Origin: Poa pratensis
Lineage: Eukaryota; Streptophyta; Magnoliopsida; Poales; Poaceae
Length of the DNA: 64,000 bases
Reading direction: 5' to 3'
Assembly: GCA_947311845.1 (NCBI GenBank)
Contig: CAMZMU010000096.1
Location: forward strand, 17,957,833 to 18,021,832
Below, piece by piece: positions 46,482 through 58,400 of the stretch. A program made the translations under genes and the position numbers. Each line of letters starts with the position of its first letter. Within the stretch, counting starts at the first letter, position 1. Under the pieces are notes generated by a model, which saw only the letters and a program-made list of their open reading frames with translations, was not told the origin of the DNA and ran no database searches.

Positions 46482-46992
46482 TCAAACACATTTAAGTCTA
46501 ACCCACTTCCTATACATTGGGATCTTGTAATAAAATAAATCAATAAAGCACAAAGTGACTAGCATAGGAAGGCAAAGCAAGTGCAACTTCAAAATTTTCA
46601 ACAAAAAGAGAGGAGACTTAATATTATTGAGATATATGAAACCGTGTCTCCCTCTCTCATAAGGACCAGTAGGTTTTAAAGTACCCAACAAATAAAAGCA
46701 AATCAAGAGAAAGGCCAAAACCTTCATCATAAAGAGGATAAATGTAGTAACATGAAGATTTCTATAACCATACTTTCCTCTCTCAAAATAATTTTCAGCG
46801 GCATCATGAATAAAATCAACAATATAGCTATCACATAAAGCATTATTATCATGATCCATAAGCATAACAGTACTATTACTCTCCACACAAGCATAATCAA
46901 TTTCATTAGTAATAGTGGGAGTAAAACTAGCACATCCATCATTGTAATCATCATAAATTGGAGGCATAGAATAATCATAGTGAATTTTATCC
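46482..46992 (-). pseudogene. Truncated orphan protein, second unit of E
   Basis: C-terminal part of the element E protein (NYFERGKYG box and hydrophobic tail retained, FYYKIP at the end). The N-terminal half, leader and PBS are removed by a deletion that ends in the third LTR. Confidence 0.75.
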
Positions 46993-47011
46993 TCAATTTC
47001 ATTAGTAATAG
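46993..47011. other. 19-bp templated filler at the deletion junction
   Basis: TCAATTTCATTAGTAATAG at the junction is an exact copy of 46897-46915, about 96 bp to the left. It joins the internal unit to the truncated third LTR. Such copied filler is typical of error-prone end joining with template switching. Confidence 0.75.
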
Positions 47012-47475
47012 TTTTGTGTTTCTCCGCCGCCTCCTCTCGCGAAACGCCAGGGGACCTTTTTTATAGGCGTTTTTAGGTCAAGACGGAGTCGGTGGACGAA
47101 AGATCGACGGCCACGGAGCTCCGAGGTGGAAACGAGCTGGGCCCACGCGGCCATGTACTTTAGGCCGCGTGGGACTCTCCCATTTCCAGCCTGTTGGGCT
47201 CCTGGTCTTCAATTTAATCCCATTGCGTTCGTCTCGAAAATTCTGAACCGTGCTCTTTGACCTTGCCCTTTTTGGAGTCCCGAAGCTCCCGGAAAGTCTG
47301 AAACACTAAAAAAGACGTTTTCTGGAAAAACAGGGTTAATTCCAAATAAATGGGAAAATTATGAAATATTCCCAAAATCATTATAAAACATTGATATAAC
47401 CCTTATATGATGCAAATATGATTGGAATATAAGCAATTAAAGTGCAAAGTTCATGTATGCATTTTACATGCATCA
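47012..47475 (-). repeat. Third LTR of element E, truncated
   Basis: 464 bp corresponding to 43585-44048; the first roughly 990 bp are missing. It ends TTTTACATGCATCA followed by target copy CCCAC. Confidence 0.9.
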
Positions 47476-48321
47476 CCCACTATCTAGCATAAATACCCCC
47501 TCTTGCAGTCATTAGCATCTACTTGGTCAAAGCATCTACTAACAACGGAGAGCATGCAGGAACATAGATAAGATATGGATATAAATAGATGAACAAACTT
47601 GATCATAACTTCGCAATTCATCGGATCCCAGCAAACACAACATATAGCATTACATAAAGATGATCTTGATCATGTTAGGCAGCTCACAAGATCTATACAT
47701 GATAGCACAAGGTGGAGAGACTACCAACTAGCTACTCCTATGGACCCGTAGTCCCGTGAAGAACTACTCACGCATCACTCCGGAGGCATGCATGGTGATG
47801 AAGAGCCCTCCGGTGATGATTTCTCCTCCGGCGGGGTGCCGGGAAGAACTCCAGAACCCTCCCGAACTAGGGTTGACGACGACGGCGGCAACAGAACTTT
47901 TCGTGGATTTCTGATCAGGTATTTAGGGTTTTCCGAATAGATGTAATTTATCGGCGAAAGAGGGGCGACATGGGGGGCACCAGGTGGGCCAGGCGAGGTG
48001 GCGGCGCGGGGCCACCCCTGGCCGCGCCGTGGGCCCGCCTCCTCTCCTGGGCTGCCTCCTGGGCTTCTCCTTCGGACTGGTGCTTCGTTCCCGTGCAGAA
48101 ATAAATCAGGTAAATTGGCGTGCCTTTTGGAGAATATTTCCAGAAGAGAATTTCTGAAACAAAAAGACAGCAGAAAACAGGAACTGGCACTGTGGCATCT
48201 TGTTAATAGGTTAGTCCCAGAAAATGCATAAAAATGATATAAAGTGTAAATAAAACATGTGGTATTTAATATATAACGGACATGGAACATCAAAAATTAT
48301 AGATACGTTTTGGACGTATCA

Positions 48322-51110
48322 AGTATCCCCAAGCTTAGTTCCTGCTCGTCCTCGAGTAGGTAAATGATAACAAAAAGATAATTTTTAAAGTGACATGCTA
48401 CCAACATAATCTTGATCAAATAGTAATGTAAAGCATGTGAACTGAGATCAAATCATTCAAAGTAAATGTCTATATTGATATTAAACAAACTGATGATAAA
48501 GCAAGACAGTTAAACAAGTCAAAATCTTTCATGGATGATGCTCTAAAGACATGAAACCGTACAAAGTTTATTATAGATGATTTAAGTTATATCCTTCTAC
48601 TCAAGCATCAAGCAATTTTTCACAACACAGAAACGATCCAGTCAAGTAAAAGCAAACATGAACGTCATGAAACAACTGTTTCAAAGCTATGCAAGGAGTA
48701 GTGATTGCCATGCAACGGATGCACATAGAGCTATATGTGTATGAAAGCTCTCCAATGGAACTAGTGGGGGTGCATCCAACTCGGTTGCTCACGAAGACCT
48801 AGAGCACTTTTGAGAAGGCTCATCATTGGAATATACAACCCAAGTTCTATAATGAAAATTCCCCACATAGTTATACTAGTAAAACATGAAAACTCTCTCT
48901 CTCATGGAGTATAGGTGCTAAACATGAGCACAAATGATGACTATGAAACTGCAGGTGCTAAACATGAGCACAAGTGTGGATAAAGGATAGTAATGTTGCC
49001 CCCTCTCTCTTTATTTCTTTCTTTCTTTTTCTTTTTCTTTTTCTGTTTCTCTTTTCGATGGCCTCCATGGCTCTTTTCAGTTTTCTCTCCCTCACTGTAG
49101 GGGCAACATCCTAATATGATAACACACTTTTTGGTATAAATAACTCATAATGAACAAAACATGATGTATGGAACTGAGTGTCTCTGCCAGTGTAGCAGGA
49201 TGTGCAATGATCTAGCGTAACATGGGTAAAACCACACATCAGCTGTATATAATCATGCAAAGCAATATATAACAATGATGAATGACAACAAGTCATGTAA
49301 TGTAAGATGGAAGTTGCATGGCAATTTATCTCGGAACAGCTATGGAAATGCTGTGATAGGTAGTTATGGTGGCTGTTTTGAGGAAGATGTTTGGCTTATG
49401 TGTAGGAGAACAAGAGGAAGTTCTCCCACGGAGTTTGGATGTACTGGCGAAGTATGCACAACTCTCAATGTGAGCGGAAGGCAATGCACAACACCGAAGA
49501 GGCTAGCAAAATTTAGATGGTGGAAGTGCCAAAAAACGTAACTCAACATTGGTCAAAAAGAACTCACAAGCCTATTGCAAACAACTAGCAGATTCAACAT
49601 TAAGAGCATGATTAAATTTACTCCAAGGAGGGCCATTCACGGCGGCACAAGTACCCCGTTAGATCCCTCAACCTTAGCACACAACTATGTTATTACGAAT
49701 TACTTTTCAGACATGAACAACTATCAAGACCAACTACACCTTCAACAATTTTAGTAGAGTTTGTAGTATGGTACAAGCTTTAATAACACAACCACTAATA
49801 AATTCTAACTTAAGTAACCAGCAAGCATTAACATCTAATTTCTTAATATCTCAAAACATTTGCAAGGAATCAAGTTATCAAAGTTCAATGATCTACAAGA
49901 CTATGCAATTTTTTCCGTTATACAACTACCACACACTTAGCATTTTCTGTTCCAACCAGACGCCAATCAACTTATTTAAACAACTCTCCAAACAAATATC
50001 AGTGAAGCAAGAGAGTACTTTCTACAAAAGAACTAATAGCTCTGAACAAGAGGTACATGAAAAAACAAGAGCTAGAAGCTAACAAAGCATAAACAGAATA
50101 CTCAACAGATATAAGTGAAGAACAAGAGTATTCTAAGAAAAAGCGGAGCGTGTCTCTCTCCCACACAAGAATGTTAGGATCCAACTTAGTTATGATCACA
50201 AAACAAAACAAAACAAAAATAAAAACAAAAACAAAACAGAAAATAAACACACAGACGCTCCAAGAACAACACACAACATGTGAAGCAATAAAAATATAGT
50301 CTCACTAGAGATGACCTGGTAATTTGTTGATGAAGAAGGGGATGCCTTGGACATCCCCAAGCTTAGACGCTTGAGTCTTCTTGATATATGCAGGGGAGAT
50401 CCATGGGAGCTTCCCCAAGCTTAAGCTTTTCTCTCTTCTTGATCTTCTTGTATCATCCTCCTCTCTTGATACTTGAAAACTTCCTTCACACAAAGACAAC
50501 TCGTAGACTTCATTAGAGGGTTAGTACATCAAAACATAAGCTCACTTGGTTCTGTAAAGACACATTGCATAGTTTCATTTTAAACATTAGCTACTGTTAC
50601 TAAGCAATATCCTAGTCTCCCCCCGAAGAACGTAAATCAATACTTGCAAAAGAGACAATGCTAAACAAAAACAGAATCTGTTAAAACCAGAACATTTCGT
50701 AAAGACGAATTTTTCGAGGTACTTCCGTTGCTCAAATCGGAAAACGGTTAACTAACGAAAGATAGATATAAAGCTCAGGTTTCTGCTCAAAAATTTACAG
50801 ATTAAGATCACGTTCTGTGATTGTTTGGATTTTCATACAGTAAAGAACAGAAATCTGTTTCTGGACAGCAAACCAAACTTTAACACTTTCTTGCATTAGA
50901 GTCTTTTCTTGGCACAAAAACAAAACAAAAAGGATACAAAGGAGTTGTTCCAGAAGTAAGCAACATCCTTGACTCAAGAAAACGAAAAATAACAGAAAAT
51001 AAAATTGGGTTGTCTCCCAAAAGCGCTTTTCTTTGACGCCTTTTAGCTAGGCTAGAAGATTTTAATGATGCTCTCATAAGAATAAGAGTTGAAAAACAAA
51101 AGAGAGCATC
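48322..51110 (-). other. Non-coding internal region of element D
   Basis: No gene. PPT-like motifs lie at 48325, 50353 and 50411. A CT-rich simple tract lies at 49003-49075. A 20-bp direct repeat GGTGCTAAACATGAGCACAA occurs at about 48914 and 48954. A diverged AAAGCGCTTT box (TCTCCCAAAAGCGCTTTTCT) lies at about 51015. Confidence 0.7.
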
Positions 51111-51129
51111 AAGAGGCAAATATCAAACA

Positions 51130-52454
51130 CATTTAAGTCTAACCCACTTCCTATGAAGTAATCTTGTAATAAAATAAATTATTGAAGCATAAAACAACTA
51201 GCATAGGAAGATGAAACAAATGCAACTTCAAAACTTTCAACATAAAGAGAGGTGTTTTAGTGACTTGAAAACTTTTACAACCATATTTTCCTCTCTCAGA
51301 ATAACTTTCAGTAGCATCATGAACAAACTCAACAAAATAACTATCACATAAAGCATGCTATTCATGATCAACAAACACATAGTTTTTATTAAGCTAAAAA
51401 ACAGTGGGGTCATTAAACCCACTTTTGACAATAGCAGTATAAGTAATATCATCAGGCAATATAGGACCATCATCAAGAGCATTATCATATATAACAGTAG
51501 GGAGCACATTTTTACTTTCTGTTATTTCTTCTTTTTCTTGAGTCAAGGAATTTGTTACTTCAAATTTATCAAAAGGAGATATTTCAATAGAATCATAACA
51601 TTCAACAATATAGCATTCTTCCTCCTTAGGTAGGCATGGAGGGTAATCATATAATGTAAGAGTTAAAGAGTTACTATCATTAGAAGGTAGATCCTTCTTT
51701 TGTTCATCACTTTCTTCCTCTTTTTCATCCAATGAGCTTTTAGTTTCAGCAATTTCTTCTTTCATACTCCCTTCGTTCGGTATTATAAGACGTTTAAGAT
51801 ATATAACAGGTTGTCTAGATACATATTACAATGAATGAACATACACACTAAAATGTGTCTACATACATGTACATATATGTGTATGTGGATAGATGCTAAA
51901 ACATCTTATATTAAAAAACGGAGGGAGTAGGTTCCTACAAGACATCAGTTTCTTCTTTTGGAGGATAAGTTTTCTCAAGAAATTCAGTAATATAAGGATT
52001 ATCATTGTAATATTCAAGGCAATATCCTAGTATAGCAAAATTCTCAGATTTATAAGTAGCATCATAAGTATTCTTAAGCAAAGAAGTAATTTCATAGGCA
52101 CCCTTAAAACACAACAAATTCTTCAATTTGTTCAAGATTATCAAAGTCATAGTTTCCTTTGCCATAAGAAGCCAAGGTCTCATCATCATTATAATCGCAC
52201 TGGAAAAGGAGGTGTTTATGCCTCGTACAGCAAAAAGATTCATTAAAGCACCACGATTCATCATATGTAGAGCTTAAGTTTCTAGCAAGATTTTTCAATT
52301 TATCTATTTGTTCCCATAAATATTTCCCTTTTTGTGACAAACGGTATTCCTTATAATATTTTTGTTGATCCTCCGTGAACCCACCTTGCCAATATAAACT
52401 AGTTTCAAAGAAATTAACCATAGATAGCAAATATAAAACTAGACATAATAACAA
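51130..52454 (-). pseudogene. Orphan protein of element D, broken
   Basis: Pieces in different frames: 52104-52454 (contains LLFQCDYNDDE and LEQIEEF, aligning with the N-terminal block of the element B protein), 51935-52264, an acidic piece 51394-51765, and a C-terminal part around 51130-51390 with SYSERGKYG and LHLFHLPMLVVLCF. One frameshift lies near 52104. A Stowaway MITE sits at 51767-51927 between the second and third pieces, and another stop separates the last two. The gene order and position (next to PBS) match elements B and E. Confidence 0.65.
51767..51927. mobile_element. Stowaway MITE (161 bp)
   Basis: Starts CTCCCTTCGTTCGG and ends AAAAACGGAGGGAG; TA target duplication at 51765-51766 and 51928-51929. 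It interrupts the orphan frame of element D. Confidence 0.88.
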
Positions 52455-52607
52455 GAAGAACAGAAAAAATACTAGTTGCTGAAATTTTTATTTTATTTTT
52501 TGTTTTTGATTTTTAATGCAAACAAGATAAAATAAAAATTAACTAAGCAAGACAAAAACAAAGTAAAGAGAATGGTGGTGTGTAACTCCCCTTGCTGTAG
52601 CTTCCAA

Positions 52608-52626
52608 TTCCCCGGCAATGGCGCCA
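52608..52626 (-). other. Primer binding site of element D, one mismatch
   Basis: The plus strand reads TTCCCCGGCAATGGCGCCA; the T in CAATGG replaces the C found in the tRNA-Asp end and in the PBS of the other elements. Confidence 0.8.
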
Positions 52627-53949
52627 GAAAATATGCTTGATGACGTGGAAACACACGTTCTTTGGGAGACCCCAAGAGGAAGGTATGAAGTAGTGCAGCA
52701 GCAATTTTCCCTTGATATCTACCAAGATTATCGAACCAGTAGGAATTGGAAGAGTTTCAACACGGTGTCAGCGGCACTGTTACGATCACTGACGTGGACC
52801 TGCACACAACACAATCAAAGTACTTTGCCCCAACGAAACAGGAATGTTGTCAATCTCCCCGGCTTGCTGAATACAAAGGATTAAACGTATGGTGTGGAAA
52901 GTAATGATGAGTGCAAAAGGAACAGCGAGGAAATAAATGCCGGGCGTGGTGGAAACGGTGTTTTTATCAGTGTGGAATAAAGGACCGGGGTCCACAGTTC
53001 ACTAGTGGTGTCTCTCCATAAAACAGATAAATATGTTGGGTAAACAAATTACAGCTGGGCATTTGACAAAGTGCAAATGCATGACAATGCAAGATATGAT
53101 AAGAACATGTTCATTGTTAGATCTATTGGGCATTACATCAATATACATAGACCGCTTACTAGCTGCATCTATGACTAATAATCCACCCCCGGGATAGCTT
53201 CCGTGTCTCCCGTGAGTATTAAGTTGCAAGCAACAGATAAAAGCATTAAGCAAAGTGTGTAATGTAAACAATGCATATGACATATAGACACAACAAAGTT
53301 GTTTTCTCCCTAGTGGCAATAGCACATCTACAGACTTAGTCGTTTCTGTCATCTCGAGCCCAGGCTTCTAGAGGCATGAACCCACTATCTAGCATAAATA
53401 CCCCCTCTTGCAGTCATTAGCATCTACTTGGCCAAAGCATATACTAACAACGGAGAGCATGCAGGAACATAGATTAGACATGGATATAAATAGATGAACA
53501 AACTTGATCATAACTTCACAATTTATCGGATCCCGACAAACACGACATATAACATTACATAAAGATGATCTTGATCATGTTAGGCAGCTCACAAGATCTA
53601 AACATGATAGCACAAGGTGGAGAGACTACCAACTAGCTACTGCTATGGACCCGTAGTCCCGTGAAGAACTACTCACGCATCACTCCGGAGGCAGGCATGG
53701 TGATGAAGAGCCCTCCGGTGTTGATTTCTCCTCTGGCGGGGTGCCGGGAAGAACTCCAGAACCCTCCCGAACTAGGGTTGACGACGACGGCGGCAACGAA
53801 ACTTTTCGTGGATTTCTGATCGGGTATTTAGGGTTTTCCGAATAGATGTAATGTATAGGCGAAAGAGGGGCACCAGGTGGGCCAGGCGGGGTGGCGGCGC
53901 GGGGCCACCCCTGGCCGCACCGTGGGCCCGCCTCCTCTCCTGGGCTGCC

Positions 53950-55445
53950 TGATAACCCACAAGTATAGGGGATCGCGTGTAGCCTTTTCGATAAGTAAGA
54001 GTGTCGAACCCAACGAGGAGCTAAAGGTAGGATAAGTATTCTCTCAAGTTCTATCAACCACTGATACAACTCTACGCACACTAAACGTTTACTTTATCTA
54101 GGAAATAATACTAGACTACAATACGGGTATGAGATAGCTTTGCGAGATAATAAATGCAAGAAAGTAAATGTTAGTGCTGCAGCAATAAAATACACTAAGT
54201 AACCATATACTAACAGTACCATGAGTGTGGAAAAGTGGTGGTAATTGTGGTGGCTTTGTCCAAGATTAATTAGTGAAGGTACTTGGTTCATTGTCTTCGA
54301 TGCAGTTTTCTATGTGGGAGAGGCTAAATATACATGCACTCCACTACTTGGGATTACAAGTACTATATGATTGGATTGTTAGCAAGCATCCGCAAATACT
54401 AACAATGCATTAAGGTTTCCCCAACCATAGCCTTAAGTTCAAGGTCCTCTTACTCCCATACGTGCAACTAATCGGTTCGCGTTCTCAGGTTTCTGTCACT
54501 CCGGCAGAACTTCCCCCGCTTCGTTACAAATACTACCAACCCTAGGGTGTTTGATCCATGCGCGCACAAATATAATGGACACCAAAGGACAGCACCATAT
54601 AGACATACAACTCTAATGAACCTCATGCATTCAATTAAGCAATCAAAAGACAAATAAACTACGGAAACATGATGTAAATCATAGGATAAATATTATAGCA
54701 TCAAACACCATGTTTACATAGGACGGTACAGAGGTTTGTGGGAGGATGAACCACTGAATACAAGGAGGAGATGGTGATGGAGATGGCGGTGAAGACGGCG
54801 GAGAGGGGCAGCGCGGCGGCGCAGGGCGGCGGCGGCGCCGGCGGTGCGGGGAACTCCTTTCCCCGCCGCCGGCAAGCTTGGGGAGCGCCGCCCCTTAGCC
54901 TCCCTCCTTCATGGCTTCTTGGGAGCCCTCCCCCATGGAGATGGGATCCATGGGGGAGGCAAAAACGTGGCTTTTGGTGGCTGAAATTCGTGGGTGGAGG
55001 AGTCCTCCACGAATTAGGTTTCCTCCCTTTATATATCTTCTCGGATTTCCGTCACCCCTTTTAGGGTTCCACCAAAACGGGCCTACAGGCCGCGTCCGAA
55101 CTCCGATTGGGCTGATCTCGGGCTTAAAATCTTCGTATGGAAAATTGTGACAACTTTCGTAACAGCCAGGTCTCCATTTGACGTCATCTTCGAGGGTCAA
55201 ACTGGCAATCTTCGTAAAAAGTTCTCAGACAGATTTCAGGAAAGTCCCAATTCGACTCCAACAAGGTTTCCTCTTGTATTCTTGATAATTTCTACACATC
55301 AAAGAGTAAAACAAGAACATTGTGCACTTTTGCAACTATTAGTAGGTTAGTCCAAATAAATAATAAACTTAATATAAAACAAGTGCTAAAAGCATAAAAA
55401 TGGCATGAAACAATCAAAAATTATAGATACGTTTTGGACGTATCA
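53950..55445 (-). repeat. Left (3') LTR of element F
   Basis: 1496 bp. Contains a GC-rich (GGC)n-like stretch at about 54805-54850 that is about 10 bp longer than in the right LTR. Confidence 0.9.
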
Positions 55446-58400
55446 ACATCCCCAAGCTTAATTCCTGCTCGTCCTCGAGTAGGTAAATGATAACAAAATA
55501 ATTTTTGATTGTAAATGCTATGATCAGGTCTTTAACAATTGCATGATGTATGGATAATAAAACTTAGCAATCATGTTTCCTAATGAAAAGTATCAACGAA
55601 CTAAGAGCTTATAACATGAAATTTATAAACATCAACAAGATTGTAATGACCATAATAAAGCATGATAGAGTGGTATCTCGCTTGCCCTTAATTGTGGAGC
55701 AAAACATAAATGCCAAGGCACCTCTGAAGTTCAAGTGAAGACTAGATATAGAGATATCAAAGATAAAAGCATCATGGTTATACCTCAATTAATCGTATTC
55801 TGGGACAAGCACATTACACTAAGAACGACAGCTATGCTCTCGAAGAAGTGCTCAAAGAAAGGATGGTGACTCAACATAAAAATAAAAGATTGGCCCTTCG
55901 CAGAGGGAAGCAGGGATTAACACGTGCTAGAGCTTTTTGTTTTAAAAACAGAGGTAAAAATGTTTTGAGAGGTGTTTGTTAATTGTCAACGAATGGTAGC
56001 GGGTGAGAACAGTATTCTACCTGTCAAACGGACTTTTAAGAGCGGCTCCCATGAAGGACGTTATTTCTACCAGCAAGGCAGATCATCCCTCTTTCTCTTT
56101 GGTTTACACACATTCAGGTATTTCACTGTTTGTCATTGCTTACTGATGAATCAGGGCAAAAGTGTGAAGAGAATTAATTGGTTAAAGTTGTAATTAATTG
56201 GGACTGGGCACCCCGTTGCCAGCTCTTTTTGCAAGTTATTGGATAAGCGGATGTATATGCCACTAGTCCAGGTGTAAAAGTCCATTTGACAAATAGAATA
56301 AAGAATAACCACACTAATTCCTCATGAGCTAGTAAACATTGACACAAAAAGAGAAATATTTTGAAGGTTTTAAAGGTAGCACATGCAAATTTACTTGGAA
56401 TGGCTTGAAATACCATGCATAGGAATTTTTTGGTGGACTCTTTGGGATAACTTGGTTTTAAGGATTTGGATGCACGAGCAGCATTCCCGCTCAGTACAAG
56501 TGAAGGCTAGCAATAGACTGGGAAGCGACAACCACGAGAGCGATAACGGTCATAATCATGCTTGCGACAAAATAAAATTAACGGAGGCATAAAAACGATA
56601 CTAAAACTCTGAGGCAAAATAGATCATCAAGGCTTAATTGACTTTTATTTTTCAGTCATAACATGTGTGAGCATGTGCCAAGTCGATTCAAGTGAATTAT
56701 TCAGAGGAGGATACCACAATACCATACCATCTTATGAACAGGACAATGCATGTTGATATCAAAATAACATAATATGCACTATTAGCTAGTTGAGACTAAC
56801 CATAAGAAAACATAAACTACTAAACACACATCATTTTTAAGTTTCAACAAGTAATCCATTAACCAAGTAAACATTGAAAACAGAGGATAAATAAAATATG
56901 TGACGATCCACTTATTAATGTAACTGGTGTTTGATGCTAAGATAAATAGATAATAAAATACAGCCGCTTCAAGTTTAGTTAAGTTCCTATGTTGCTCAAA
57001 AAACAAAGTTTAAAGGTTTGCAAACCGTGGGGTTATTGATGAAGAGGGATGCGGGGACATCCCCAAGCTTATGACTTTGGTAATTCTTCAATATTCCATA
57101 GTTTGGTGTTCCTTCATTCTCTGTGAAAAAACTTCAACACAAAAACTTTCCCATTCTTTTCTGCGGTTAGACATTAGTACAATAGATAATATTTCCCAAG
57201 TGCTACTATTAAACCAAATAAAATTTTTTTTTAAGTTACAGAAAGGTTGCTTAAATGGCCAACTTATAAATGAAAGGTAAGAACCATTAAAAATCAAATG
57301 AAAACGAAAAGAGGCCACTCTTGCAACAAAAGTCAGAATCTGTCCAGAAAAACAGCAGCTGGAAAACGCAATTTTTAGGTGCACTTAAACATGCCCGAAA
57401 TTTTAGCCAATTTTTGTACATGCAGAGGATTAGGTGCTACAACATCAGTAATTTTTTCGTGATTTTTAGAGCTTCCAGTAAAATATGAAAAATCGCGCAA
57501 TAAGCAGTAGATACCGAAAACAGAAAATCACTTTTTACATATGTATCAACTAAGCTAAATGGATAAAACTTGGTACTTTATTTTTGATAAACTAAGAAAC
57601 CAGAGGCTAAGCAAGACCTAAACATGCTAGCTACAGCAAGGAAAACTCTAAATAAAAATCAAAAGTAAAACCCAAATAAAATTAAAATAAAGAACCAAAC
57701 AAAGAAGCAAAACAAAAGAAAATATTTTTGTTATTTTGAATTTATAAGTGAAAGTAAAGAAGCAATCGAAACCAAATAAGGAGCCTAATAAAACTAAAGA
57801 AGGTAAAACCAAGACATATAAAAGCAATTATAATACAAGTTAAGACAATACATATCATGTGGACGGGTAATATAGAGTATGAACGAGACAACCTCATGTT
57901 AGTTGATGAATAGGGGGATGACTCGGGCATCCCCAAGCTTAGATGATTGTATCTTCTTGAATATGTTCTTGGGATGCACCTACACATCCCCAAGCTTGAG
58001 CTCTTGCGTCTTCTTATTCATCTCATATCACCATATTGATTAGATCTTATAAGCTACATCCACATAAAACTTCACAAAACTCATTAGTAGGGTTAGTACT
58101 CATTAAATAAAATCCACTCATGTTCAAGCATTGACAAGTTTTATAATTTTTACTCAACATTAGCCACTGTATATACTAAGGTGTTCATGATTTCCGTTGT
58201 CCGTCGAAAAACTAATGAAACTAACAACACCAAGTACAATATTGAATAAACAAAGAAATCTGTCAAAACTGAACAGTCCGTAAAGATGGCATTCAACGAG
58301 ATAGTTAAGTAGCTCAAATCGAAAAACTTTAGTCTAATGAAAGAAAGATAATAATCTCAGGTTTATGCACAAAAATTTTCAAGTCAAAATACTATTCTGA

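Larger units (their letters stand above)
37633..47475 (-). mobile_element. Element E: three-LTR tandem array inside D
   Basis: The array is LTR (37633-39075), internal (39076-42591), LTR (42592-44048), truncated internal (44049 to about 46992), truncated LTR (47012-47475). A single pair of target duplications CCCAC (37628-37632 and 47476-47480) encloses all of it. This arrangement follows from unequal recombination between LTRs of one insertion, followed by a deletion. All parts read on the minus strand. No gag or polymerase; the internal frame is the orphan protein. Confidence 0.88.
36891..48321 (-). repeat. Left (3') LTR of element D, split by element E
   Basis: Two parts, 36891-37632 and 47481-48321, are joined across the CCCAC target site of E. 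The right LTR shows the uninterrupted reading GAACCCACTATCTAGC at about 53379. Ends TTTTGGACGTATCA. Confidence 0.88.

Noticed and set aside
54771..55200. Frames in the LTR of element F (and the copy at 59838-60409)
   Set aside because: They lie wholly within a GC-rich LTR, have no domain, and change frame between the two LTR copies because of small indels.
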